Positions 7,929 to 16,159 are shown, counted from the first letter of the stretch. The stretch is 64,000 nt of DNA from CP2-2F sp034436355 (GCA_034436355.1 DAOTVQ010000029.1:1-64000), one strand, 5' to 3'. Numbers and translations: made by a program. The notes: generated by a model not told the origin, from the letters alone.

Positions 7929-7934
7929 ATTATA
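7929..7934 (-). promoter_or_regulatory. -10 element of the UbiA-MVK-IPK operon
   Basis: A perfect TATAAT on the minus strand lies 10 bases upstream of the UbiA ATG at 7918. The -35 region is poor (GGCTAG at a 17-base spacer). A start of transcription about 7 bases downstream would give a nearly leaderless transcript. Confidence 0.5.
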
Positions 7935-8001
7935 CACCAAATCAAGCGCGCCTAGCCTAACTGTGATGGCTTTGTGTATTGCGCTCATTCGCCGCACACC
8001 G

Positions 8002-8030
8002 TTGACTTTTGCACCGAACTGCGCTAGAAT
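8002..8030 (+). promoter_or_regulatory. Sigma-70 type promoter of the structured RNA and ClbS-metH operon
   Basis: TTGACT at 8002-8007 and TAGAAT at 8025-8030 are separated by exactly 17 bases. Transcription would begin near 8037, directly before the structured segment. Confidence 0.7.
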
Positions 8031-8036
8031 ACGTGC

Positions 8037-8158
8037 AAGATGGCAACCCCTGAAGCGTCGGGACGGAGCCGCACATGCCTTTGAGCATGGCGAGAGACGG
8101 CGACGCAGCACCTTTTGCAAAAAACGCGCCTCTCCGCGCCTATGGAGAGGCGCTTTGC
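8037..8158 (+). ncRNA. Candidate structured leader RNA or small RNA, class unknown
   Basis: From the predicted transcription start the RNA can fold into a compact nested structure: GCGUC (8055-8059) pairs with GACGC (8102-8106), GCCG (8068-8071) with CGGC (8098-8101) leaving a purine-rich 8-base bulge GGGACGGA (8060-8067), and CAUGC (8074-8078) with GCAUG (8085-8089) closing a CUUUGA loop. A 10-bp terminator-like hairpin follows at 8126-8153. The first coding gene begins only at 8225. The layout (promoter, fold, terminator-like hairpin, then an operon with methionine synthase) is that of a riboswitch or attenuator, but I do not recognise SAM, SAH or cobalamin class motifs. It could also be an independent small RNA. 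Confidence 0.5.
8118..8158 (+). terminator. Terminator-like hairpin upstream of ClbS-metH
   Basis: GCGCCTCTCC (8126-8135) and GGAGAGGCGC (8144-8153) form a perfect 10-bp stem with an 8-base loop. GCAAA (8118-8122) and TTTGC (8154-8158) can extend it. The following U-tract is short (UUUGCAUU), so termination may be partial or regulated. Confidence 0.55.
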
Positions 8159-8224
8159 ATTATGGCGGATTTTGATCATACTACACCTAACCCTTTACAA
8201 CACAACAGATAGGACGAACGCACA

Positions 8225-8764
8225 ATGAGTCACATCCTCGCTGAACACGATCACGGTCGCTTGATCAAATCCCTGAAGGCGCAGCGCTTTATGTTTGAGG
8301 TTGCCCTTGAACAAGTGCGCCCTGAACACTTCCAACAGCACGGCGCCTTAGGCGTGTGGTCGGTTAAGGATATCGTGGCGCACCTCAGCGCGTGGGATAG
8401 GCGCAGCACGCGCTGGATTGAGGCGCACGGGCGCGGAGAACAGCCCGCCCTGCCCGAAGCGGGCTATCGTTGGGCAGATGTGGACACGCTCAACGCGCTC
8501 ACCTATGCCCAACACCGCCATGATCGCCCTGAGGAGGTGCTGCGCGCCTTTCAGGAGTCTTTCCCGCCTTTATTAGCGGCGGCGGAGGCGCTTACACAGG
8601 CGCAGATCAACCAGACGATCACCTATCACGATGGGCAAGCGTTGCAAAGCATACACGGCGGCAAGCTGATTGTGTGGTGCTACCAACACTACCGTGAACA
8701 CGCTGCACACATCAAGGCATGGCTGGCAACTATTCGAGAAGGGATGTTTTCGAGGCATGGCTGA
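8225..8764 (+). CDS. ClbS/DfsB (DUF1706) family four-helix bundle protein
   Basis: A 179-residue member of the DinB-like superfamily, ClbS/DfsB branch, recognised from GVWSVKDIVAHLSAWDRR near residue 40-57 and the C-terminal helix HYREHAAHIKAWL. ClbS itself protects colibactin producers by opening a cyclopropane warhead; most chromosomal members have unknown function. The gene is the first after the structured leader. Its last 8 bases overlap the start of metH, so the two are translationally linked. Whether it helps the methionine synthase or is a passenger is unknown. Confidence 0.85.
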   Translation: MSHILAEHDHGRLIKSLKAQRFMFEVALEQVRPEHFQQHGALGVWSVKDIVAHLSAWDRRSTRWIEAHGRGEQPALPEAGYRWADVDTLNALTYAQHRHDRPEEVLRAFQESFPPLLAAAEALTQAQINQTITYHDGQALQSIHGGKLIVWCYQHYREHAAHIKAWLATIREGMFSRHG

Positions 8765-11700
8765 TAATTTACGCTACCTAGAGGCGATCCGCGATCATGT
8801 GCTGATCTTCGATGGGGCGATGGGAACGAGCATCCAGCGCTATAAGCTGACCGCTGAGGATTTCGGCGGCGAACAGCTCAACGGCTGTAACGATTACCTC
8901 GTCATCACCCGCCCAGATGTCATTGAGGCAATTCACGCCAGCTTCCTAGAAGTTGGCAGCGAAGTGCTGGAGACGAACACCTTTCGTTCCAACCGCCTGA
9001 CGCTTGGCGAATATGGCTTGGGCGATCAGGTGCTGGTGATCAACCGCACGGCTGCACAGTTGGCGCGCCGTGTTGCGGATCGCTTCGCCGCCGAGACGGG
9101 CATTCCGCGCTATGTGGCAGGCAGCATCGGACCGAGCGGCAAGCTGCCTTCCTCCGATGATCCTGATCTCTCGAACATCACCTTTGATGAACTGGCAGAG
9201 GTGTTCGCAGAGCAGGCGCGTGGTTTGGTCGAAGGTGGCGTAGATGTCCTCTTGATTGAAACCAGCCAAGATATTCTGGAAGTACGTGCGGCTGTCTATG
9301 GTATCACACGCTACTTCAACGAGAGCGGTAAGCGGGTTGCCTTGCAGGTACAGGTGACGCTTGATGTTTCCGGCAAGATGCTGCTTGGCACGGATATTGC
9401 CGCCGCGCTAACCATCCTAGAGGCGCTGCCCATTGATGTGATCGGCTTGAACTGCTCAACAGGTCCCGAACACATGCGCGAGCCGATCCGCTATCTGGTC
9501 GAGAACAGCACCAAGCCGATCAGCGTGCTGCCCAACGCGGGCTTGCCGCTGAATGTGGATGGCGAGGCAGTCTACCCGATGGAACCGCACCCATTCGCGC
9601 ACATGCTCGGCGAATTTGTGGAGTGGGGCGTCAGTTGTGTGGGCGGCTGCTGCGGCACGACGCCAGAACACCTCAAAGAATTGGTGGCGCAAGTCCATGC
9701 CCGTCGCAAACGTCAAGCAGCGATCAGCGCGCCTGAGCCAAAGGTTGCCTCTGCCATGCGTGCCGTGCCGATGCGCTTCATCCCAGGTCCGACGATGGTT
9801 GGTGAGCGCGTCAATTCGCAGGGCAGCCGCAAGATCAAGCGCCTGCTGCTGGCAGATGACTATGAGGGCATTCTGCAAGTGGCACAAGAGCAGGTGGATA
9901 GTGGCGCGCACATCTTGGATGTGTGTGTGGCGCTCACCGAGCGCGCTGATGAGGCACGGCAGATGCAGACGCTCGTCAAAAAGCTGGCGATGAGCATCGA
10001 AGCGCCCCTTATGATTGACGTGACCGATCCGGATGTGGCAGAGGCTGCCCTCAGCGTCTATCCCGGGCGCGGCATCATCAACGGCAACAATTTGGAGAAC
10101 GGGCGCGAGCGCATTGACCGCATCCTGCCGATTGCCAAGAAGCACGGCGCTGCCGTCCTCTCCATGACCATTGATGAAGTCGGTATGGCGAAAACCGCAC
10201 AGCGCAAGCTAGAAGTGGCGCGCCGCATCCACGAGATCGCTGTCAATGAATATGGCATGAAGCCTGAGGACTTGATCTTCGATGATCTGGTCTTTACGCT
10301 TGCCACCGGCGACCCTGAGTTTGCCAACAGCGCCATAGAAACCCTCGAAGGCATCAAGCTGATCAAGGCGGAACTGCCGGGCGTGTTGACCTCGCTGGGC
10401 GTTAGCAACCTCAGCTTTGGCTTGGGCGAAGGTGCGCGTGCCGTGCTGAACAGCGTCTTTTTGTATCATGCCGTGCAGGCGGGCTTGGATATGGCGATTG
10501 TCAATCCCGCCCACATCAAGCCCTACGCCGAAATTCCCGAAGAGCAGCGCGAACTTGCCAACGATCTGATCTTCAACCGCCGTGAGGACGCCCTGCCGCG
10601 CTTCATTGCCTACTTTGATCAAAACGCCGTCCAGTTGGAGAGCAGCAGCGAGGTTGACCCAACCGAAGGCATGACGCCTGAGCAAAAATTGCATTGGCAG
10701 ATCGTCCACCGTAAGAAGGAAGGCGTTGAGGCACTGGTGGACGCCTGCTTGCAGAATCAGAGCGCGGTGGCTGTCCTGAACAACGTACTGCTGCCTGCCA
10801 TGAAGGAAGTGGGCGATAAATTCGGCGCGGGCGAGCTGATCCTGCCCTTTGTGCTGCAAAGCGCCGAGACCATGAAGAAGACCGTCGCCTACCTCGAAAA
10901 CTTCCTAGAGCGCAAAGACGGCGCGGCGAAGGGTGTTGTGGTGCTGGCAACCGTCTACGGCGATGTTCACGACATCGGCAAAAACTTGGTCAAGACGATC
11001 CTCAGCAACAACGGCTACATTGTGCATGATCTGGGCAAGCAAGTGCCAGCCAACGTGATCATCGAGGCGGCGGTGCAGCACAACGCCACAGCCATCGGCT
11101 TGAGCGCCCTCTTGGTTAGCACCTCCAAGCAGATGCCCGTTGTGGTCAATGAGCTGACGCGGCGCGGCTTGAAATTCCCTGTGCTGATCGGCGGCGCTGC
11201 CATCAATCGGCGCTTTGGGCGGCGTATCCTGTTCTTGGAAGATAGTGGCGAGCCGTATCCGCATGGCGTCTTTTACTGCAAGGATGCTTTTGAGGGCTTA
11301 GAAGTGATGGATAAGCTGGTGGATGACGACCAACGCCCAACCTTCCTCGATCAGATTGTGACCGAGGCGTACACCGAGCTGGGCAAGCCCGCGCCAAGCC
11401 GCCCAACCGCTGCCAAGCGCCGCAGCACGCTGGCGCCTGCGCCCGATATTCCCACGCCGCCTTTCTGGGGAACGCGCACCATTGACCGCATGTCCACGGA
11501 GGTTGTGCTGGAATACATCCACAAGCCCGAACTGTTCCGCCTTAGCTGGGGCGCAAAAAATGCTCAGGGCGAGGACTGGGCAAAGCTGAGCGCCGAATTT
11601 GAGGCGCGCCTTGCCAAGATGAAACGCGAGGCGATCCGCAACCGCTGGCTGTATCCGCAGGCAGCCTATGGCTATTTCCCTGCCAACAGCAGCGGCAATG

Positions 11701-12248
11701 ACCTGCTGATCTACGATCCGCAGCGCTACGCGGAGTCAGGTGAACGCCTTGAGATTGCACGCTTCAGCTTTCCGCGCCAAGATGACGGCGAGTTTCTGTG
11801 CATCAGCGACTACTATTTGCCAACAGAGGCAGAGCGCGCCGATGTGTGCGCCTTGCAGATCGTGACAGTGGGTGAGGTTGCTACGCAGCACTTTGAAGCG
11901 CTGCAAAATGATGATCAGTACAGTGAGGCATACTACTTCCACGGGCTGGCAGTTCAGGCAGCAGAGGCAACCGCCGTTTATGTGAACAATCATATTCGGC
12001 GCGAGCTAGGCATCCCTGAAAAGCGCGGTAAGCGCTACTCGTGGGGCTATCCGGCTTGCCCAGAGTTGGCTGATCACGAGACGGTGCTGCGCCTGCTGCC
12101 AGAGGCGGCACAGAAAATCGGGATGCAGCTCACCAGTGCCTATCAGTGGGTGCCAGAGCAATCCACCGCCGCGATCTTCGCCCACCATCCGTCGGCGAAG
12201 TATTACGCGGTTGGTAGCGGGCGTCTTGAGCAACTTATGGCGGAATGA
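8757..12248 (+). CDS. metH: Cobalamin-dependent methionine synthase
   Basis: Transfers methyl from 5-methyltetrahydrofolate to homocysteine through methylcobalamin. The 1163-residue protein has all modules in order: homocysteine/Zn barrel (about 1-310, Zn Cys in GLNCSTGP and GGCCGTTP), pterin-binding barrel (about 355-615), cap (about 640-730), cobalamin domain with lower-ligand His738 in DVHDIGKN, and the AdoMet reactivation domain (about 940-1163, with RYSWGYPACPE). Start is ATG 8757 (MADNLRYLEAIRDH), overlapping the ClbS-like stop; an upstream in-frame start would add 29 residues copied from another frame of that gene. Downstream genes overlap by 4 bases, so metH leads a coupled chain to the DNA methylase. 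Confidence 0.97.
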   Translation: MADNLRYLEAIRDHVLIFDGAMGTSIQRYKLTAEDFGGEQLNGCNDYLVITRPDVIEAIHASFLEVGSEVLETNTFRSNRLTLGEYGLGDQVLVINRTAAQLARRVADRFAAETGIPRYVAGSIGPSGKLPSSDDPDLSNITFDELAEVFAEQARGLVEGGVDVLLIETSQDILEVRAAVYGITRYFNESGKRVALQVQVTLDVSGKMLLGTDIAAALTILEALPIDVIGLNCSTGPEHMREPIRYLVENSTKPISVLPNAGLPLNVDGEAVYPMEPHPFAHMLGEFVEWGVSCVGGCCGTTPEHLKELVAQVHARRKRQAAISAPEPKVASAMRAVPMRFIPGPTMVGERVNSQGSRKIKRLLLADDYEGILQVAQEQVDSGAHILDVCVALTERADEARQMQTLVKKLAMSIEAPLMIDVTDPDVAEAALSVYPGRGIINGNNLENGRERIDRILPIAKKHGAAVLSMTIDEVGMAKTAQRKLEVARRIHEIAVNEYGMKPEDLIFDDLVFTLATGDPEFANSAIETLEGIKLIKAELPGVLTSLGVSNLSFGLGEGARAVLNSVFLYHAVQAGLDMAIVNPAHIKPYAEIPEEQRELANDLIFNRREDALPRFIAYFDQNAVQLESSSEVDPTEGMTPEQKLHWQIVHRKKEGVEALVDACLQNQSAVAVLNNVLLPAMKEVGDKFGAGELILPFVLQSAETMKKTVAYLENFLERKDGAAKGVVVLATVYGDVHDIGKNLVKTILSNNGYIVHDLGKQVPANVIIEAAVQHNATAIGLSALLVSTSKQMPVVVNELTRRGLKFPVLIGGAAINRRFGRRILFLEDSGEPYPHGVFYCKDAFEGLEVMDKLVDDDQRPTFLDQIVTEAYTELGKPAPSRPTAAKRRSTLAPAPDIPTPPFWGTRTIDRMSTEVVLEYIHKPELFRLSWGAKNAQGEDWAKLSAEFEARLAKMKREAIRNRWLYPQAAYGYFPANSSGNDLLIYDPQRYAESGERLEIARFSFPRQDDGEFLCISDYYLPTEAERADVCALQIVTVGEVATQHFEALQNDDQYSEAYYFHGLAVQAAEATAVYVNNHIRRELGIPEKRGKRYSWGYPACPELADHETVLRLLPEAAQKIGMQLTSAYQWVPEQSTAAIFAHHPSAKYYAVGSGRLEQLMAE

Positions 12249-12496
12249 GTAAACGAACGCAGAATGAACGCAAATTTACAAACTGGGTATCGCTGCCTGA
12301 AGGCGGGCGGCGATACTGGTATGATGCACAAGGTGAAGATTTCGGCTATGCACGCTACGTCAAAATAGTGGATCAAGACGAAAACACGGTTGCCTTCTAT
12401 CAGGAAATTTATGATAACGAGGGTGTTTTGATTGAAATACATCATAAATATCCGATAGATAGGGGACATCAGCGAGTAGGTGGTGATCAAGAATGA
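12245..12496 (+). CDS. Small protein of unknown function, first of a coupled pair
   Basis: An 83-residue polar protein with high aromatic content (GGRRYWYDAQG, FYQEIYDNEG), predicted mostly beta, ending in KYPIDRGHQ. I do not recognise a named family, though the sequence looks complete and protein-like. Its ATG overlaps the metH stop in an ATGA, and its own stop overlaps the start of the next small gene, again as ATGA. Codon composition is AT-richer than metH. The tight pairing of two small unrelated genes recalls toxin-antitoxin or effector-immunity pairs, but nothing catalytic is visible. Confidence 0.75.
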   Translation: MSKRTQNERKFTNWVSLPEGGRRYWYDAQGEDFGYARYVKIVDQDENTVAFYQEIYDNEGVLIEIHHKYPIDRGHQRVGGDQE

Positions 12497-12762
12497 ACGT
12501 ACCAACGCCACAAACAGTGATTGAACAACTCTTAGCATATCTGAACAATCGCATCAGCCGTCAGAGTCTGGTGCATTGGGCAGAAGATGCGCTCTTTGCG
12601 CTTGCGGAAAGCGAGGCAGATGTGCCACAAACAGAAGTGTTGATGGAAGTGCTAGGCTATCTCGGCGCAGCCGACACGCCGTCTTTTCCACTCACTTGGG
12701 AGCGTCTTTCCGCTTTCCTAGAGAAACTCGGCGCGCAAGTTGAGGTCTCGATCAGGGCGTGA
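12493..12762 (+). CDS. Small helical protein of unknown function, second of a coupled pair
   Basis: An 89-residue acidic protein predicted to be largely helical (VIEQLLAYLNNR, LVHWAEDALFALAES, LEKLGAQVEV). No family recognised. It overlaps the preceding small gene by 4 bases and the following methylase start (GTGA) by 4 bases, so all are in one translational chain. The protein has no signal peptide or membrane segment. Confidence 0.75.
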   Translation: MNVPTPQTVIEQLLAYLNNRISRQSLVHWAEDALFALAESEADVPQTEVLMEVLGYLGAADTPSFPLTWERLSAFLEKLGAQVEVSIRA

Positions 12763-13589
12763 TCGCTGAACGGATGCTGGAAACACCGCTGAAATGGGCG
12801 GGCGGCAAGCGTTGGCTGGTGCCTTATCTGCTGCCGCTCTGGACTGCCTATCAAGCGGCGACGCCCAACGGCCGCTTGGTGGAGCCATTCTGTGGCAGTC
12901 TTTCGGTGGCGCTTGGCTTGCAGCCTGAGCGCGCCCTGCTCAACGACCTGAATCCGCACCTGATCACCTTTTGGCGGCAGGTGCAGCGCGGCTTGACCGT
13001 TGATCTGCTGATGGCGAACGACAAAACGCTCTACTACGAGCAGCGTGAGCGCTTCAACGCGCTGATTGCAGCAGGGCAGGCGGATTCGGCTGAGGCGGCA
13101 CAGTTGTTCTACTACCTGAATCGGACGGGCTTTAATGGGCTGTGCCGCTTCAACAGCAAGGGCTTTTTCAACGTCCCGTTTGGGCGCTATAAGACGATCA
13201 ACTATTGGCAAACTGCCGATTTCGCGCCTTTCGCGGCGCGTTTGGCAAACTGGACATTTGCAGCGGGCAACTTTGAAGCACTCGCCTTGCAGCCTGACGA
13301 TTTCATCTACGCCGATCCGCCTTACGACGTGGAATTCACCAGCTATTCGGCAGGTGGCTTCACGTGGGATGATCAGGTGCGCTTGGCAGGCTGGCTGAGC
13401 AAACATCAGGGCGCAGTTGTGCTGAGCAATCAGGCAACTGAGCGTATCATAGACCTTTACACAGCGCACGGCTTTACACTAACCTACCTTGATGCGCCGC
13501 GCCGCATCAGCGCCAACGGTGATCGAACGCCCGCGCGTGAAGTGCTGGCAGTCAGGAATCTCGGTCTAAAAGTGAGCAGGAGTGAGTAG
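12759..13589 (+). CDS. D12-class (Dam-like) DNA adenine N6-methyltransferase
   Basis: Methylates adenine N6 in a short DNA site using AdoMet. The 276-residue protein shows the alpha-class order: N-terminal PLKWAGGKRWL and EPFCGS (AdoMet binding, residues about 11-50), the variable target-recognition part, then catalytic DPPY in FIYADPPYD (about residue 185). The closest architecture is Dam/M.MboI-type; the recognised site cannot be read. No restriction endonuclease is adjacent, so it is an orphan methylase, although the next gene is a Uma2 putative nuclease. Start is GTG at 12759, overlapping the previous stop; ATG at 12774 is a possible alternative. Confidence 0.93.
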   Translation: MIAERMLETPLKWAGGKRWLVPYLLPLWTAYQAATPNGRLVEPFCGSLSVALGLQPERALLNDLNPHLITFWRQVQRGLTVDLLMANDKTLYYEQRERFNALIAAGQADSAEAAQLFYYLNRTGFNGLCRFNSKGFFNVPFGRYKTINYWQTADFAPFAARLANWTFAAGNFEALALQPDDFIYADPPYDVEFTSYSAGGFTWDDQVRLAGWLSKHQGAVVLSNQATERIIDLYTAHGFTLTYLDAPRRISANGDRTPAREVLAVRNLGLKVSRSE

Positions 13590-13591
13590 GC

Positions 13592-14188
13592 ATGGCGACT
13601 GAAGCGCACCCAATCAGCGCAGCGCAAGAAGCAGTGGCAGCTGAGCCATTGCTAGCAGGAATCGATTCCGATCAGCGTGTTGAGATTATCAATGGAGAGT
13701 TGGTCGAGATGAGTCCTGTTGGTGTATTGCATCATATCATCGTTATGAATATCTTGCGGTTGCTTGATTCGTTTGTGATGAACGAACATTTGGGGCTAGT
13801 TTTCCCTGATGGCTTGCTCTATCTGATGCACAAGACAAGCGGACTCAGAGGCGCGCTCGTACCCGATGTTTCCTACATCAGCAAGGCTGCACTACCCGCC
13901 GAATGGGATCAGCACAAACCATTCCCCGGCGCGCCAACCCTTGCCGTTGAAGTTATCTCGCCCGATGAGCCTGCCCTCAAGATTAATCAGAAATTGAAGA
14001 TTTACCTTGAGTCTGGCACGGCAGAGGTCTGGATCGTCTACCCTGAGGCGGAAGAAGTCTATCAATACCGCGCCGATGCAACAGATACAATTCGTGTCTA
14101 TCGCGGTGAGGCAGCTATTCCCTGTGCGCCGCTGGCAGGCTTGGCAATCACTGCCGCGCAGTGTTTCGCGCAACCTAAGTTGGATTAA
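13592..14188 (+). CDS. Uma2 family (DUF820) putative endonuclease
   Basis: A 198-residue PD-(D/E)XK-like protein of the Uma2 family, abundant in Cyanobacteria and Chloroflexota. Visible are the RVEIINGELVEMSPVG opening, PDVSYIS, VEVISPDEPALKINQKLKIYLESG with the D/E-K type core, and the WIVYPEAEEVYQYR strand. Actual nuclease activity and biological role of the family are unproven. It follows the methylase by two bases. A second Uma2 protein is at 59342-60001 with only moderate similarity. Confidence 0.9.
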   Translation: MATEAHPISAAQEAVAAEPLLAGIDSDQRVEIINGELVEMSPVGVLHHIIVMNILRLLDSFVMNEHLGLVFPDGLLYLMHKTSGLRGALVPDVSYISKAALPAEWDQHKPFPGAPTLAVEVISPDEPALKINQKLKIYLESGTAEVWIVYPEAEEVYQYRADATDTIRVYRGEAAIPCAPLAGLAITAAQCFAQPKLD

Positions 14189-14214
14189 TTTCACCCGAAA
14201 AGGACGTTTTTACC

Positions 14215-15222
14215 ATGCACTATCGCTTTATGGGCAAAACAGGCTTGAAGGTCAGCGAACTCTGTTTAGGCGCAATGACCTTTGGGCGTGAGGCAGACGA
14301 GGCAACCAGCTTCGCCATTATGGATCGCTTCTTTGAAGCAGGCGGCAACTTCATTGATACAGCCGATGTCTACACACGCGGCGTCTCGGAAGAGATCGTT
14401 GGGCGGTGGCTGCGCGGCAAACCGCGTGAGGATGTGATCCTCGCCACCAAAGTGCGCTTCCCGATGGGCGATCAGCCCAACAACGTCGGCTTGAGCCGCA
14501 AACACATCCTAGATGGCGTTCATGCCAGCTTGCGCCGCCTGCAAACGGATTACATTGATCTCTACCAAGTTCACTGCTGGGATCCGATCACGCCACTGGA
14601 AGAGACGCTCAGCACGTTGGATAGCCTTGTGAAGGCGGGCAAGGTGCGCTACATCGGCGCCAGCAACTATCTGGGCTGGCAACTGCAAAAATCGGTAGAC
14701 CTCTGCAAGGCGAACGGTTGGGAGCAGTTCACCTGCCTACAGCCGCTTTATAACTTGCTGCACCGCACCCTTGAATGGGAATTGGTGCCAGTCTGTTTGA
14801 ATGAAGGCATCGGCATCATCCCCTGGAGTCCGCTGCGCGGCGGCTGGCTGAGCGGCAAGTATAAGCGCGGCATGACGGCACCCATCGCCAACACCCGCGT
14901 TGATGAGGCTGAAAAACACGGCTGGAGCGAGGCATGGTCAACCCTTGCCACCGAGCGCACTTGGCAGATCATTGACGAACTGCACGCCGTCGCTGCTGAG
15001 GCGAATAAATCCGCCGCGCAGGTTGCCATCAATTGGCTGTTGGCGCAAAAGGGCGTCACAGCGCCGATCATCGGTGCGCGCAACCTCACACAGCTTGAGG
15101 ATAACATCGGCGCCAGCGGCTGGGCGCTGAGCGCGGAGCATCTGGCGCGCCTTGATGCCGTCAGCACGGCGGAGTTGGTCTATCCCTACGATTTCGTGGG
15201 ACGGGCGCAAAAAACGCGCTAA
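14215..15222 (+). CDS. Aldo/keto reductase
   Basis: An NADPH-dependent oxidoreductase of 335 residues with the AKR barrel. The catalytic tetrad is visible as Asp and Tyr in FIDTADVYTRG, Lys in VILATKV, and His in LYQVHCWD; the nucleotide-binding end is IGARNLTQLEDN. It resembles the YajO/Tas-like stress or general AKRs; the substrate is unknown. The TAA stop overlaps the ATG of the next small gene. The last 48 bases of this gene (15174-15221) are repeated exactly at 15811-15858, where they precede a second small gene pair. Confidence 0.95.
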   Translation: MHYRFMGKTGLKVSELCLGAMTFGREADEATSFAIMDRFFEAGGNFIDTADVYTRGVSEEIVGRWLRGKPREDVILATKVRFPMGDQPNNVGLSRKHILDGVHASLRRLQTDYIDLYQVHCWDPITPLEETLSTLDSLVKAGKVRYIGASNYLGWQLQKSVDLCKANGWEQFTCLQPLYNLLHRTLEWELVPVCLNEGIGIIPWSPLRGGWLSGKYKRGMTAPIANTRVDEAEKHGWSEAWSTLATERTWQIIDELHAVAAEANKSAAQVAINWLLAQKGVTAPIIGARNLTQLEDNIGASGWALSAEHLARLDAVSTAELVYPYDFVGRAQKTR

Positions 15223-15521
15223 TGTTAGTTGCCATTTCTCGCACAGGTGTGGCTATTCGTCTAACCGAAGAGCGTTGGGCGCACATTGTTGAGCAACATG
15301 CTGAACTCGCTGAATTAAAAGCAGAGGTTCTAGAAACTGTTTCGCAGGCAGAGCGTGTTTTTGCTGGAAATACAGGTGAAAAATTGGCAGTACGCCAAGT
15401 TGAAGATGGCAAATGGATGGTGGTTGTTTACCGTGAGTTAGAGGCTGACGGATTTGTCATCACTGCTTTTCTAACGCGCCGCGCACGCTCATTTGAGCGA
15501 AGGAGATTGCTATGGTCTTAG
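15222..15521 (+). CDS. PBECR-like putative RNase toxin
   Basis: A 99-residue protein resembling the PBECR (phage-Barnase-EndoU-ColicinE5/D-RelE-like) nuclease domain, from RLTEERWAHIVEQHAEL near the N-terminus, the mid motif ETVSQAERVFAG and the strand pair KWMVVVYRE and DGFVITAFLTRR. These features fit small toxin-like RNases; the identification is by pattern. It starts on the stop codon of the aldo/keto reductase (TAATG) and its 3' end overlaps the following DUF2283 gene by 10 bases, the arrangement of a toxin-antitoxin pair. Confidence 0.75.
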   Translation: MLVAISRTGVAIRLTEERWAHIVEQHAELAELKAEVLETVSQAERVFAGNTGEKLAVRQVEDGKWMVVVYRELEADGFVITAFLTRRARSFERRRLLWS

Positions 15522-15754
15522 CGGATTTACAAACTTACTTGGACTTGCTGCCACAAGTGCGGCAGTCCCCTGATCATAGTTTGTGGCTGCACTACGATGT
15601 AGAGGCAGATGTACTTTACATCAACTTCAAGAAGCCGAGCTATGCCACAGATAGCGAACTCACCCAAGATGATATTGTTATCCGCTATGAACAGGATGTT
15701 GTCATTGGGTTGACAATTTTACATGCCAGTGCGCGTAGACGTACAGAGGAATAA
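15512..15754 (+). CDS. DUF2283 protein, putative antitoxin partner
   Basis: An 80-residue protein whose centre (LHYDVEADVLYINFKK and DIVIRYEQDVVIGLTIL) matches the DUF2283 consensus. DUF2283 genes are commonly found next to small toxin-like genes. Translation starts at ATG 15512, set by AGGAG at 15501-15505 inside the upstream gene. The last five residues are charged (RRRTEE end). Followed by 11 bases and then a copied fragment of the downstream methyltransferase gene. Confidence 0.8.
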   Translation: MVLADLQTYLDLLPQVRQSPDHSLWLHYDVEADVLYINFKKPSYATDSELTQDDIVIRYEQDVVIGLTILHASARRRTEE

Positions 15755-15765
15755 ATAGCATAACC

Positions 15766-15803
15766 ATGCCACACACCCAACCTTTTCTTGAACGCTTGAA
15801 GCA
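15766..15803 (+). repeat. Copied 5' end of the methyltransferase/MTHFR gene
   Basis: These 38 bases are identical to 16502-16539, the first 38 bases (from the ATG) of the homocysteine methyltransferase/MTHFR gene. The next 7 bases (gggcggc) match that gene at 5 of 7 positions, then the sequence changes to the copied aldo/keto reductase tail. The fragment cannot code for anything useful: its frame continues 47 codons through unrelated sequence. Confidence 0.95.
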
Positions 15804-15810
15804 GGGCGGC

Positions 15811-15858
15811 GTTGGTCTATCCCTACGATTTCGTGGGACGGGCGCAAAAAACGCGCTA
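15811..15858 (+). repeat. Copied 3' end of the aldo/keto reductase gene
   Basis: These 48 bases are identical to 15174-15221, the end of the aldo/keto reductase gene including the first two bases of its stop (here TAG in place of TAA). The second small gene pair starts 10 bases later, just as the first pair starts at the true end of the reductase. Confidence 0.95.
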
Positions 15859-15868
15859 GGGAGGCACT

Positions 15869-16159
15869 ATGGCAGATATTCCAACCACTGTGGACTTAAA
15901 GAAGTATATTGATCACCACTATTTCGGCGACCGTCCACATATTCGCGGGCGGCGTGTGCCGATTGGTCAGATCGCGGCTTATTACTACGAGAGCCATTTG
16001 AGCGTGGCACAAATCGCCTACGAACTAACGCTCTCTGAGGCGCAAGTTCTGGCGGCGCTGCTTTTCTACCAAGAGCATAAGGCAACCGTAGAGGCTGTTG
16101 AGGCGGCAGAGCAAGCCGCCAAAGATGAGATGATGCGGCGGCATGGAAGCAGCGCTTAA
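15869..16159 (+). CDS. DUF433 family antitoxin
   Basis: A 96-residue protein with the DUF433 layout: an N-terminal strand (HYFGDRPHIRGRRVPIGQIA), then a helix-turn-helix-like section (LSVAQIAYELTLSEAQVLAALLFYQEH) and an acidic helical tail. DUF433 proteins are the antitoxin-like partners of DUF5615 PIN-like proteins (VapBC-type pairs). The start ATG at 15869 is preceded by GGGAGG 6 bases upstream. The gene overlaps the next one by 17 bases. Confidence 0.9.
   Translation: MADIPTTVDLKKYIDHHYFGDRPHIRGRRVPIGQIAAYYYESHLSVAQIAYELTLSEAQVLAALLFYQEHKATVEAVEAAEQAAKDEMMRRHGSSA

Noticed and set aside
8037..8158. SAM, SAH, cobalamin or SRP RNA
   Set aside because: The core motifs of these classes are not present; the GGCAACC string near the start is not flanked by the SAM riboswitch helices.
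15766..15909. 47-codon frame starting at the copied methyltransferase ATG
   Set aside because: It is a chance fusion of copied fragments that runs out of frame into the DUF433 gene.
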